DNA of 64,000 bases, from positions 30,957 to 94,956 of the forward strand of contig NZ_JASHIC010000032.1 of the NCBI RefSeq assembly GCF_030056705.1. The letters run 5' to 3'. Positions within the stretch are counted from its first letter, which is position 1; every line of letters begins with the position of its first letter. Shown here piece after piece: positions 36,161-48,508 of the stretch. Source of the DNA: Flectobacillus longus (GTDB lineage: Bacteria > Bacteroidota > Bacteroidia > Cytophagales > Spirosomataceae). Below the pieces are notes generated by a model. That model did not search any database. It was not told the origin of the DNA and saw only the letters and a program-made list of their open reading frames with translations. The translations under genes were made by a program, and so were the position numbers.

Positions 36161-39100
36161 ATGAAAAAACTTTTACCACTTCTTTTTCTTCCTTTTCTTT
36201 TTTCCTGTAAAAATTCCTCCAACAGTCCTCTTTTTCGATTAGTCAGCGCCGAAGAATCTGGGGTTAATTTCAACAATCTTGTTGAGGAAAATGAAGAGCT
36301 CAACTTGCTCAAATACCAATATATGTACAACGGAGGAGGCGTTGCCGTCGGCGATATCAATGGCGATGGACTGGCTGATGTATATTTTTCGGGAAATATG
36401 GTTGAGAATAAATTGTATCTCAATAAAGGCAAACAAGGAAATAGTCCTTTTTCTTTTGAAGATATTACTGAAAAAGCAGGCGTAAAAGGTAGAAAAAAAT
36501 GGAAAACTGGCGTGTCAATGATTGATATAAACGCTGATGGGAAACTTGATATTTATGTTTGTTATTCTGGTCCTGGAACCGACGAAGAACGAAAAAATGA
36601 GCTCTATATCAATAATGGACTCAGTAATGGCATACCGACCTTTACTGAGTCTGCCGAAAAATATGGGCTAGATGCCTCTGGAACTTACACCACTCAGGTC
36701 GCTTTCTTTGATATGGACAAAGATGGCGACCTTGACTGTTTTATGGCCAACCATGCAGATATGTTTTACAACGCCTTTTTCAATACTGAAAGATTAAGGA
36801 ATACTCGTCACCCTAAATTTGGTAATCGATTATACCGAAATGATGAGGGGTATTTTCATGAAATAAGCGTCGAAGCTGGTGTTCATGGAAGCGGTCTAAA
36901 CTTTGGATTAAGCGTTTCGGTGGGTGACCTCAATCAAGACAATTGGCCAGATTTGTATGTAGCCAACGACTACAACGAGCAAGATTTTTTGTACATCAAT
37001 CAGCAAAATGGCACTTTCAAGGAAGTTCTCAAACAGAGTATGGGGCATATCTCCAAAAACTCGATGGGGACAGGTATTGTGGATTTCAACAACGATGAAC
37101 TAGCAGACATTGTAAGTTTGGATATGCTTCCAGAATCCAATTATCGTCAAAAGCTATTAAAAGGTCCTGACGAATATGATACCTATCAATTGCTCGTAGA
37201 CAGTGGTTTTTATCACCAGAATACACGTAATATGCTTCAAATCAATCAGGGTTTATCCGACAAAGGAATTCCTATTTTTAGCGAAGTGGGACAGATGGCA
37301 GGAATCTCCAATACTGACTGGTCGTGGAGTCCGCTGGCGGGTGATTTTGACAATGATGGTAGAAAAGATTTGCTTGTAACTAACGGCTTTTTACGAGATT
37401 TCACCAATATGGATTTTTTGAAATATACATATCAGGAAGAAATCAATAAAGCGCAAAACTCAGGTCAGCAACTCAATACTTGGCAATTGATTCAACAAAT
37501 GCCAAGTACCAAAACGAGCAATTATGTATTTAGGAATATCAGTCAAAATCAGTTTGCTCAGTTTGAAGATGCTACAAAATCATGGGGCTTAGAAGAACCA
37601 ACCGTTAGTACAGGAGCAGCTTATGCTGATTTGGACAATGATGGAGATTTGGATTTGATTATCAACAACACGAATCAGGTGGCACAAATTTATGAAAATC
37701 AACATTCACCTGAACAATCACATTATCTCAAAATTCAGTTAAAAGGCAATGCACCCAATACTGCTGGTATTGGAGCAAAGGTTGTTGTTAAAACCAAAGA
37801 CCAAACCCAAATGCAGGAACTCTATCCTGCTCAAGGATTCCAAAGTAGTTTAGAACCCATCCTACATTTTGGACTAGGACAAAATACACAAATTGAATCA
37901 GTTGAAATCTATTGGAGTTCAGGCAAAAAGAGTATTTTATCAAGCCTACCAGCTAATCAAACTTTGCAGGCGACAGAAAACTCTGCGAAGGATGGCTTAT
38001 ATCAATACCCTCAAACAGCTTCGCTTTTTGAAGATATAACGCAACAATCTCAGCTTTCATTCGAACACAAAGCCATTCCGTATGTCGATTTCAAACATCA
38101 GGCTCTTCTCCCTTATCAACTTTCAAAAGTGGGTCCATTTACCGCTACTGCCGATGTTAATGGTGATGGTTTAGAAGATGTTTTTGTAGGTGGTAATAGT
38201 CAAAAAGGAGGTGTTTTGTCTATACAACAAGTCAATGGTACATTCAAACCTGCATCGTCTCAGCCTTGGCAACAACAAACCGTTTATCAAGATATGGGCA
38301 TGACGTTTTTTGATGCCGATGGTGACCATGACCTCGATTTGTTTATCGCACGAGGCAGTGCTGCATTTGGTGCAGTACCAGAAGCTTCACAAGATGTCTT
38401 ATTTATCAATGACGGAAAAGGGACATTTAGTTTGAGTGCCAATGCACTTCCCAATATTCAAAGCAATGGAAGTTGTGTTTCGGCAGGTGATTTTGACAAA
38501 GATGGAGATATAGACCTATTCGTGGGTGGACGTTCTCTCCCAAATCGCTATCCAGAAGCAGATCAAAGCTATTTACTCAAAAATGAAAGTAAAGGCATCA
38601 ATGTCAAATTTGTACCTGTTCAGTCGGAATCTTTGGCATCGTTAGGTATTGTAACCACTTCCGTGTGGCATGACATCAATCAAGATGGCTGGATTGACCT
38701 AATCGTGGCTGGAGAGTTGATGCCTATTACTATTCTAGAAAATCAAAAAGGTAAATTAGTTGATAAAACTGAAGCCTATCACCTAGAGAAAAGTCATGGA
38801 ATATGGAGCAAAATTCAGTTGGCAGATATGGATAACGATGGAGATATGGATTTGATTGCTGGAAATGCTGGGCTAAACTCTCAGCTAAAAGCAAATGAAC
38901 AAGAGCCTCTAACGATCACTTATGCTGACTTTGACCAAAACGAAACCATTGACCCCATGATTTGCTATTATATTCAAGGCAAAAGCTACCCGATGGCTTC
39001 GCTCGATGAAACGGCTATGCAAATGCCATGGATACGTAAGAAGTTCTTGAAATATCATGATTATGCTCAAGCAGGTCTTTCAGATTTGTTTACCTCAGAA

Positions 39101-39502
39101 CAACTTGACAAAGCTAAAACAAAGTCAGTTTACACCCTAGCGACGACCTATTTTGAAAATACAGGAAAAGGTATTTTCAAAGCTCAAGCATTACCTTATG
39201 TTGCTCAAACTTCTTGGGTTTCGGGTATTAGCACTGGTGATTTTAATAAAGATGGGAAAAAGGATATTTTGTTGACAGGTAACTTCCATCCTTGGCGAGT
39301 TCAACTTGGCAAAATGGACGCCTCACATGGCGTATTATTGCTTGGAAATGGGAAAGGTAATTTTCAAGCTAGTAAATCACAACAAACGGGTTTGCTATTT
39401 ACAGGAGATATTCGAGATATGAAAGCTATTTTAATTCGGAATAAACCAAGTTTTATTTTTACTAGAAATCAAGATAAAATGGGAATTGTTCAGTTGAAAT
39501 AA
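36161..39502 (+). CDS. VCBS/FG-GAP repeat protein with ASPIC/UnbV domain (CRTAC1-like)
   Basis: The surface lipoprotein has 1113 residues; its signal MKKLLPLLFLPFLFSCKN carries a lipobox cysteine near residue 16. Many calcium-binding blades of the type D-x-N-x-D-G-x2-D are visible, for example DINGDGLADVYFSGN, DMDKDGDLDCFMAN, DLDNDGDLDLI and DFNKDGKKDILL. Mid-protein lies an ASPIC/UnbV segment (IGAKVVVKTKDQTQMQELYP, then LHFGLG). A second set of blades fills the C-terminal half. Such proteins often accompany SusC/D loci, perhaps binding glycan or partner proteins. No catalytic site is known. It is the last plus-strand gene of the locus. Confidence 0.88.
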   Translation: MKKLLPLLFLPFLFSCKNSSNSPLFRLVSAEESGVNFNNLVEENEELNLLKYQYMYNGGGVAVGDINGDGLADVYFSGNMVENKLYLNKGKQGNSPFSFEDITEKAGVKGRKKWKTGVSMIDINADGKLDIYVCYSGPGTDEERKNELYINNGLSNGIPTFTESAEKYGLDASGTYTTQVAFFDMDKDGDLDCFMANHADMFYNAFFNTERLRNTRHPKFGNRLYRNDEGYFHEISVEAGVHGSGLNFGLSVSVGDLNQDNWPDLYVANDYNEQDFLYINQQNGTFKEVLKQSMGHISKNSMGTGIVDFNNDELADIVSLDMLPESNYRQKLLKGPDEYDTYQLLVDSGFYHQNTRNMLQINQGLSDKGIPIFSEVGQMAGISNTDWSWSPLAGDFDNDGRKDLLVTNGFLRDFTNMDFLKYTYQEEINKAQNSGQQLNTWQLIQQMPSTKTSNYVFRNISQNQFAQFEDATKSWGLEEPTVSTGAAYADLDNDGDLDLIINNTNQVAQIYENQHSPEQSHYLKIQLKGNAPNTAGIGAKVVVKTKDQTQMQELYPAQGFQSSLEPILHFGLGQNTQIESVEIYWSSGKKSILSSLPANQTLQATENSAKDGLYQYPQTASLFEDITQQSQLSFEHKAIPYVDFKHQALLPYQLSKVGPFTATADVNGDGLEDVFVGGNSQKGGVLSIQQVNGTFKPASSQPWQQQTVYQDMGMTFFDADGDHDLDLFIARGSAAFGAVPEASQDVLFINDGKGTFSLSANALPNIQSNGSCVSAGDFDKDGDIDLFVGGRSLPNRYPEADQSYLLKNESKGINVKFVPVQSESLASLGIVTTSVWHDINQDGWIDLIVAGELMPITILENQKGKLVDKTEAYHLEKSHGIWSKIQLADMDNDGDMDLIAGNAGLNSQLKANEQEPLTITYADFDQNETIDPMICYYIQGKSYPMASLDETAMQMPWIRKKFLKYHDYAQAGLSDLFTSEQLDKAKTKSVYTLATTYFENTGKGIFKAQALPYVAQTSWVSGISTGDFNKDGKKDILLTGNFHPWRVQLGKMDASHGVLLLGNGKGNFQASKSQQTGLLFTGDIRDMKAILIRNKPSFIFTRNQDKMGIVQLK

Positions 39503-39503
39503 G

Positions 39504-39548
39504 ATACAAAAAAAGAGGCTAGGAACATCATTCCTAGCCTCTTTGTAT
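39504..39548. terminator. Bidirectional terminator between VCBS protein and GH2
   Basis: The stem GAGGCTAGGA / TCCTAGCCTC is extended by ATACAAA / TTTGTAT. It lies between two convergent genes and has A and T runs on either side. Confidence 0.82.
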
Positions 39549-39562
39549 ATTAATCCAAATTA

Positions 39563-42694
<3,132 letters not shown>

Positions 42695-42741
42695 CTATTT
42701 TTGGATAAATAGCAATATAAAATGAGTAATAATCTATACTG

Positions 42742-42749
42742 CAAAAGTA
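42742..42749 (-). promoter_or_regulatory. Bacteroidota -7 promoter box for the GH2 gene
   Basis: On the minus strand this reads TACTTTTG, an exact TAnnTTTG match, 72 bases before the GH2 ATG. Confidence 0.5.
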
Positions 42750-42901
42750 CAATCCTCTAATTTAGGTAAAAGGGGGTAATTTGGTAATATATGAGGGGTA
42801 AAAAGGTATTTAAAAGTCTCCTATCTACAAGGCAATAGCATAGTATATCTCCAGTTTTAGTTTAGGGAAATACATTTTATTCAATTCCCAACCGAAATTC
42901 G

Positions 42902-42909
42902 TACCTTTG
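42902..42909 (+). promoter_or_regulatory. Bacteroidota -7 promoter box for yjdM
   Basis: TACCTTTG is a consensus TAnnTTTG box 81 bases before the ATG at 42990, leaving a leader of about 75 bases with no clear structure. Confidence 0.55.
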
Positions 42910-42989
42910 CGCCCTATTAAGATGCAGGTATCTTCCACTACGATACCATCTTTGACAAATCAATTAATTTATAACTTAAAAACATTATC

Positions 42990-43334
42990 ATGTCAGAATT
43001 TTCACCATGTCCAAAATGTAAATGTGAATACACATATCCTAGCGATAATCTGTTAGTTTGCCCAGAGTGCTTTTACGAATGGAATCCAGAAGAAGTTGAA
43101 ACCGATGAGGTAAATACTGCTACCAAAGTTTTGGATTCAAATGGCAATGAGTTACAAGATGGAGATACTGTAGTTGTCATTAAAGATCTTCCTGTAAAAG
43201 GTGCTCCAAAACCAATTAAAGCAGGCACAAAAGTAAAAAATATTCGTCTAACCGACGGCGACCATAATATTGACTGTAAAATCGATGGCTTTGGTGCAAT
43301 GGGACTTAAGTCTGAATTTGTGAGAAAAGCGTAA
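42990..43334 (+). CDS. yjdM: YjdM/PhnA-like zinc-ribbon protein
   Basis: The protein has 114 residues. A zinc ribbon opens it, with C7-x2-C10 and C25-x2-C28 ([10 protein letters not shown], then [11 protein letters not shown]). A small SH3-like C-terminal domain follows with [20 protein letters not shown] and the family ending [10 protein letters not shown]. Homologues were once tied to alkylphosphonate uptake, but no phosphonate gene is nearby and the real function is unknown. It stands alone, with an IS element starting 130 bases downstream. Confidence 0.92.
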   Translation: MSEFSPCPKCKCEYTYPSDNLLVCPECFYEWNPEEVETDEVNTATKVLDSNGNELQDGDTVVVIKDLPVKGAPKPIKAGTKVKNIRLTDGDHNIDCKIDGFGAMGLKSEFVRKA

Positions 43335-43464
43335 TAAGGCACAAAGTGGCAGAGGCGCAAAGTGGTAAAGTAATTAAAAAAATCCCCTCTGAACAGTCAA
43401 CTTTGATTCCTAGTTCAAGACTTTGTCTTGGACTTCTTTTTTAAACTGTTTTAAAACTGAAGCC

Positions 43465-44931
43465 AACATGAGTCATCCCGAATTTTTCGGGAGAACTTTT
43501 AAAAGCGAAACCTCCTTGTTTATTTTGTGAATCACGACAAACACAAACAAACAGGAGGTTTCTATGCATAAAGCATTTCTACAAAATAATGATATAAAAT
43601 CTATTAAGTCAAGATTCTCTTATTTACTTCTTCATAAACTTGATCTTTATCTTTCAGATGTCCAATTATCCTTAGATTCTGTTCTGGATAAGCGTTTAGT
43701 TCGTACTTTTTACGATTTAATAGTTGCCATTTTATTGCATCGACACAACTCTATGGGCTTATTTCTTAGCGAGTTAGGTGGGTATATTTGTGGCTTTGCA
43801 CATGCTCCCGCTGGGACAAAGCGCATCAGTAATCTGTTACGCTCCAAAAAGTGGACGTCTACCATTATTGACAATTTTCTCTTTAATCAAACTCGCAAAA
43901 GGCTTGAATCATTAGTAAAACAAGGAAAACGCCCGCTAATGCTTTGGGATGATAGTCGGCTAGAAAAGGCTGAATCTTGGTTTTTAGAGGGACTTTGTAG
44001 TGTAGAAAGCTCAAAAGCAAAACGACTAACGAGGATAAAAAAAGGCTACTATTCTCCCCCGAATAAACGTATTTGTGTTCCTGGTTATCATTGGACAAGT
44101 ACGTTGCTCTCAGCTTTGGGTGAGTCTGTAAGTGTATGCCAAATGAGTTGGTGGACTACCAGAGGTAAATACAAAGAATATGGTCGAAACATTATTTTTC
44201 GGATGCTAGAAAAACTACAAAAACAAGTAGGAAAAGGCATCCTGCATGTGCTTGATCGTGGTTATGCAAATGAGTGGACCATCGAGTGGTTTACGAACTT
44301 CGAACAAGATTTCCTAGTTCGATGGAAGAAGAATCATTTACTTATCCACTCAACTAAAGGTAAAAAGCAAACCCATCTTCTAGCGCGCTCTTTTAAAGCC
44401 AGAAGTAAAAAAATTGCGCTCGATTCTCAGAGAAAGATTCTTAAGAGTATTTCTATTGCTTGGGCTCAAGTACAACACCCTAGTTTTGAAGACATTAACT
44501 TATCTTTAGTGATAGTGAGAGATACCAAAAACTATCAGTCACCACTCTATTTATTAACCTCATTGCCTGTAGAATCAGCTAAGGAAGCTTGGGAAATATG
44601 TCATAGCTACATGCATCGATGGAATATAGATCGGATCGCCGAAGCGACAGGCGTTTAGATTCGCCAAAACTGAGCTAGCTATTGAATCACCTAGGTTATG
44701 GTTCTTCGAGAATACCCTTAAATTATTAGCCATTGTCACACTTATTTACGACTTCTTGATGAAACTCATCAGGAATTGGCCATCTATTATCAAGATAATC
44801 ATCAAGCAATATGCCCATAGAACAGGAAATCGGTGCCAAAATGCTTTGACACCGATTTATCGATTGAGAACTGCCATCCAAAACATGCTATGGTGCTACT
44901 TCGCACAACAAAATTCGGGATGACTCATGTT
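43465..44931. mobile_element. IS4-like insertion sequence, inactivated
   Basis: The element has perfect 22-bp inverted ends at 43465-43486 and 44910-44931; the outer 20 bases read AACATGAGTCATCCCGAATT. They enclose one transposase gene of about 1.36 kb whose stop codon lies in the right end. Total length is 1467 bp. No convincing target-site duplication is visible. The same terminal sequence recurs at 54352 (identical), 52394 and 11957 (diverged). The transposase frame is broken, so this copy is probably immobile unless helped in trans. Confidence 0.85.
43564..44923 (+). pseudogene. IS4-like transposase, broken by a 16-bp insertion in its catalytic signature
   Basis: The intact frame runs from 43564 to a premature stop at 44658 (364 residues). 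It includes the first aspartate region (MLWDDSRLEKAE, about residue 125) and the second (LHVLDRGYANEW, about residue 235). IS4 transposases end with Y-x2-R-x3-E-x6-K. Here YMHRWNI is followed by 16 GC-rich bases (44631-44646). Deleting them in silico restores the glutamate and reads E-Q-A-F-R-F-A-K, exactly the expected spacing, then continues for a further 87 codons to 44923. The insertion therefore splits the catalytic glutamate codon. The family is by signature; the subgroup is not fixed. Confidence 0.82.
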
Positions 44932-45055
44932 TTTTGTTCTACATCATCATTTATCATATACTCAAAACTACGAAGTTGCTCCGTTTAGAAATTTGCAAAT
45001 ATTAAAGCCTAGAGGTTTAGTAGGATTTTAAGAAACCAGCCTTTTCATCAGCTCT

Positions 45056-45212
45056 GTAGGAGCGACAGTTTGGTAGTCATGAACCTATTTCCTGACCTAT
45101 TAAAATAGTACCTTAGGTGCGAAAGAATTCAAGATTTTAGCTTTCTGTCGCACCTACGGCGCTCAAAAAATGTTTTTCTCAAAAATTATTGCTACCAAAC
45201 TGTCGCTCCTAC
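45056..45212. repeat. Short inverted-repeat element (MITE-like) with 21-bp ends
   Basis: A 21-bp sequence beginning GTAGGAGCGACAGTTTG (45056-45076) recurs as a perfect inverted copy at 45192-45212. Inside is a second inverted pair, TAGGTGCGA near 45114 and TCGCACCTA near 45150. There is no open frame. The element lies in the gene-free stretch after the IS and could fold into a nested stem. Confidence 0.65.
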
Positions 45213-45276
45213 GGAGCTTCTACAAAGGAATACAAGATAATTCTCGTTTATTCAAGCTTATTTTGCACGATTATTT

Positions 45277-45536
45277 ATGAAGCTGTTTAATCTTTCGTAA
45301 AATTGCTTGCGTAAGCAATGAATTTATACTGTTTGAGCGAAGCGAGGTGGTACGCCACTCCGATTATAATTCTTGAATTTTTTGCGACCCCCGCTGCGGT
45401 TACTTTTTGTATCAAGGCGGGAACGCCTAGTTGGGAACGCCTAGTTGGGAACGCCTAGTTGGGAACGCCTAGTTAAAAAGTAAGACGAAGAATTAATCAA
45501 TAAAATATGATTTTTGAAAAGTTTAAACAGCTTCAT
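45277..45536. repeat. Second inverted-repeat element carrying a tandem repeat
   Basis: The ends ATGAAGCTGTTTAA (45277-45290) and TTAAACAGCTTCAT (45523-45536) are perfect inverted copies. The 260-bp interior has a small palindrome (ATTGCTTGCGTAAGCAAT, near 45302) and the 4 x 14-bp tandem repeat. No gene is seen. It has the size and layout of a MITE. Confidence 0.6.
45419..45474 (+). repeat. Tandem repeat, 4 x 14 bp
   Basis: Four exact copies of GGGAACGCCTAGTT run head to tail with no interruption. Each unit contains GGCGTTCCC-like G/C-rich sequence that stands out from the AT-rich surroundings. Copy number may vary between strains. Confidence 0.9.
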
Positions 45537-45826
45537 ATCTAGAATACAATTTCACTATAACTTTTGATAGAGAGAGACTTCAAATAACAAATATACAATT
45601 AGCAAAAAAAGTCTTCTAAGTATGAGTGCTGAATTGTGAGTGATGAGTTTTGAGTGTAATTTTATGATTACTAATATTTTATCTCATCAATTTCTTAAAT
45701 TTAATTCTGCACGATTACTTAGCTTATTTTATCTATTTAGATTTAACATAAAGAGTATATTTGATAATGAATCGACTTAATCTACTGTAATAAGCGACTT
45801 AATTTTACCTACTAAACATTCCCCAA
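45537..45826. other. Gene-free stretch before the DUF1080 gene
   Basis: It contains the dispersed phrase TTCTGCACGATTA near 45704, which recurs near 54652 and, as TTTTGCACGATTA, at 45262. It also has scraps of the GAGTGATGAGT type seen near 33300 and 34390. The DUF1080 promoter box is at 45756. No gene was found. Confidence 0.5.
45756..45763 (+). promoter_or_regulatory. Bacteroidota -7 promoter box for the DUF1080 gene
   Basis: TATATTTG matches TAnnTTTG and lies 64 bases before the ATG at 45827. Confidence 0.5.
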
Positions 45827-46735
45827 ATGAAAAGACAACTCTATTTTATTGCTTCTCTCCTACTAATCACCTTAGGTGCTTTTGCACAAAACAAAAGCTA
45901 TAAAAACGCCAATGAAAAAGATTGGATTCGGCTTTTTAATGGAAAAAACCTAGATGGTTGGGATATTAAAATTGCAGGAGAAAACCTAAATGCTAACTAC
46001 AAAAACACCTTTAGAGTAGAAGATGGGATGATGAGGGTAATGTACGATCAGTATGAGTCTTTTAATGATAAATTTGGACACATATATTATAAAAAACCAT
46101 ACTCTTATTATGTAATTCGTTTTGAATATCGTTTTCAAGGCGACCAACTCAAAGGCGGTGCGTCTTGGAATGTACGCAATAGCGGCATCATGTTACATTC
46201 TCAATCAGCCAAAAGTTTAACTCAAAATCAAAGCTTTCCAGTTTCTTTAGAACTACAGTTATTAGGAGGTCTAGGTGGAAATACCACTCGTCATACGGGA
46301 AATCTTTGTACCCCAGGTACAGAGGTATATATGCAGAACAAAATCGTAACTGACCATTGCACAGATTCAGATTCGAAAACTTATCATGGAGATCAATGGG
46401 TCAAAGTAGAAGCTATCGTATTAGGTGATTCAATCGTTCATCATGTTATTGAAGGCGATACTGTATTGACTTACGAGAAACCACATATTGGCGGTGGATT
46501 TGTGAGCGCTGATTATAACTGGGAAAAAGCAGGAATTGACCCAAAATCGGCAGAAGCTTGGATTAAGAAAGATGGTATGCTATTAAAAGAAGGTTATATA
46601 GCTATGCAGGCCGAAAGTCATGCGATTGACTTTAAAAACATCGAACTACTTGATTTAAAAGGTTGTATGGACAAAAAAGCCAAAAACTACAAGTCCTATT
46701 TCATCAAAGCGGATAATTCTAAGTGTAAGTATTAG
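45827..46735 (+). CDS. DUF1080 (3-keto-disaccharide hydrolase-like) secreted protein
   Basis: The protein has 302 residues with a signal peptide ending GAFAQN. The DUF1080 concanavalin-like fold shows W-I-R-L-F-N-G-K-N-L-D-G-W near residue 37, RVEDGMMRV, FEYRFQGDQ, the NSGIMLHSQ motif and a final AIDFKNIELLDL. A C-terminal cysteine pair follows (GCMDKKAKNYKSYFIKADNSKC), here in a short calcium-binding-like tail. Members cleave or bind 3-keto-glycosides in some Bacteroidota. It probably acts in the periplasm. It is convergent with the sulfatase gene and has its own promoter. Confidence 0.85.
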   Translation: MKRQLYFIASLLLITLGAFAQNKSYKNANEKDWIRLFNGKNLDGWDIKIAGENLNANYKNTFRVEDGMMRVMYDQYESFNDKFGHIYYKKPYSYYVIRFEYRFQGDQLKGGASWNVRNSGIMLHSQSAKSLTQNQSFPVSLELQLLGGLGGNTTRHTGNLCTPGTEVYMQNKIVTDHCTDSDSKTYHGDQWVKVEAIVLGDSIVHHVIEGDTVLTYEKPHIGGGFVSADYNWEKAGIDPKSAEAWIKKDGMLLKEGYIAMQAESHAIDFKNIELLDLKGCMDKKAKNYKSYFIKADNSKCKY

Positions 46736-46927
46736 GAGGAGTGACAAAGGCAACAGGCACAAAGGCACAGAGTGATTGTTTCAGAAAAGTGGCAGAGGGA
46801 ACGTGACTTGTTTACATTCCCTCTGATCTTTCCTCAACACTTTGTGCCTCTTTGCCTTTATGCCTGTTCCCTACACACTTGTACCTGTTCCCTTTTCAAC
46901 AACCCCTCTCCCCTGTACCCTGACGCC

Positions 46928-48364
46928 CTACTGATTTCCCAACGGAAACAAAGCAGAACGTGTATGAGATTGGGTCATGAGTTCACCTAATTCTTGTGCC
47001 TTTTCTGGAAATTGTTGTGCTAAGTTGTGGGCTTCCTCTGGGTCGTTTTCAAGGTCGTAAAGTTCTACAGGGGCATTTGGATTTTCAATTACATTAAATC
47101 TAATAGCTTTCCATTTTCCTTGTCTTACCGCCTGTTTACCTCCTTGTTCATGAAACTCCCAATATAAAAAATCATGCTGTGGAGCCTTTCCTTTACCTGT
47201 CAATACATTGGCAAATGAACGACCATCAATGCCTTTTCTAGTTTTGGCTCCAGCTAAATCAGCAAAAGTGGGCAATAAATCCCAGAATGCACCGATATGG
47301 TTACTCACCGAATTTGGTTTTATCACTCCTTTCCAAGAAGCCACAAAAGGCTCACGAATACCTCCTTCATACAAATCTCTTTTTACGCCTTTGTATGGTC
47401 CACTACTCTTAAAAAACTTAGGATCAGCACCCCCTTCTATGTGTGGACCGTTGTCGCTAGAGAAAATAATTAAGGTATTTTTGTCTAAACCTTGCGCTTT
47501 GAGCTGAGCTACTACTTGTCCGACATACAAATCCAATCTTGCTACCATCGCTGCGAAAGCCGCACGTGGGTATTGTTGAGAGGCGTATCCACCACCAGTG
47601 GCATTAGGGCCATAATCTTGTCCCTTGTAAGGTTTTTCTTGAAACTTATTTTTGTAGTATTGTAACAAACTATCTTCAGGAGCGATTAGCTCAGCATGAG
47701 GTAAAATATAGGGTAAAAACAAAAAGAAAGGCTTTTTTGAAGATTGTTCCTTGATAAAACCAATGGCTTTTTCCTGAATCAAATCTGGCGCATAAATCTT
47801 ATTTTGCACTAAATTTTCATTCGCTTCCAAAACTACTTTTTGCCCATTGTTCCACAAATGATTGGGATAATAACGATGTGCCAAGGTTTGGCAATTGTAT
47901 CCATAAAAATAATCAAACCCTTGTTTGTTCGGGTCACCGACAGAGCCAACAGGCCCTAAGCCCCACTTACCATAAGCAGCAGTGGTATAACCAGCCGTTT
48001 TTAGGACTTCGGCCATTGTCACAACAGAATCGGCGATGGGTTCTTGTCCTTCTGGCAAAACGCCTTTATTACCTCGAATATAAGTATGTCCTGTATGTAA
48101 ACCCGAAAGCAATGCCGAACGTGATGGCGCACATACCGATGTGCCCGCATAAAACTGATTAAACTTCATACCAGAAGCAGCCAGTTTATCCAAATTTGGC
48201 GTTTTAATCAACTGTTGACCGTTAAATCCTACGTCGCCATAACCCAAATCGTCGGCAATAATGAGGACAATGTTAGGTTTTTGAGCTTTTGAAGTTACCT
48301 GAGCACTACTTGGTAGAACATAAGTCAAACCTAGGAGACTTGCCCAGAAAAATATTTTTTTCAT
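46928..48364 (-). CDS. Type I (formylglycine) sulfatase
   Basis: This secreted sulfatase has 478 residues with a signal peptide (about 1-21). The calcium-site pair D38-D39 is in IADDLGYGDVG. The formylglycine motif C78-A-P-S-R82 is intact (SVCAPSRSALLSG), so an anaerobic or aerobic maturase is needed. Later come YGKWGLG and the SSDNGPH metal site near residue 305. It resembles arylsulfatase A-type S1 family members acting on sulfated glycans. It is a single gene, convergent with DUF1080. The sulfate donor is unknown. Confidence 0.9.
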   Translation of the reverse strand: MKKIFFWASLLGLTYVLPSSAQVTSKAQKPNIVLIIADDLGYGDVGFNGQQLIKTPNLDKLAASGMKFNQFYAGTSVCAPSRSALLSGLHTGHTYIRGNKGVLPEGQEPIADSVVTMAEVLKTAGYTTAAYGKWGLGPVGSVGDPNKQGFDYFYGYNCQTLAHRYYPNHLWNNGQKVVLEANENLVQNKIYAPDLIQEKAIGFIKEQSSKKPFFLFLPYILPHAELIAPEDSLLQYYKNKFQEKPYKGQDYGPNATGGGYASQQYPRAAFAAMVARLDLYVGQVVAQLKAQGLDKNTLIIFSSDNGPHIEGGADPKFFKSSGPYKGVKRDLYEGGIREPFVASWKGVIKPNSVSNHIGAFWDLLPTFADLAGAKTRKGIDGRSFANVLTGKGKAPQHDFLYWEFHEQGGKQAVRQGKWKAIRFNVIENPNAPVELYDLENDPEEAHNLAQQFPEKAQELGELMTQSHTRSALFPLGNQ

Positions 48365-48508
48365 TGGTTAACCAGCGTTATATCTTAATAGAAATTTTTA
48401 AATTATTACAAACTTTTATCCAAGATAAAGTGGTTCTTTCAATTAACTGTTCAGTAGTGTCGGTTAAAGCATATTGTTATGAATCGCACAATTTACCCAA
48501 TCGTCTTA

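Noticed and set aside
44629..44636. AGATCGGA at the transposase insertion, resembling a sequencing adaptor start
   Set aside because: Only eight bases match and the following bases differ; this does not support an adaptor artefact.
45419..45474. CRISPR-like array
   Set aside because: The 14-bp units are contiguous with no spacers, so this is a simple tandem repeat.
46772..46990. Plus-strand 72-codon frame after DUF1080
   Set aside because: It spans dispersed GGCACAAAGGCA-type scraps and the end of the sulfatase gene; the peptide is cysteine-rich noise.
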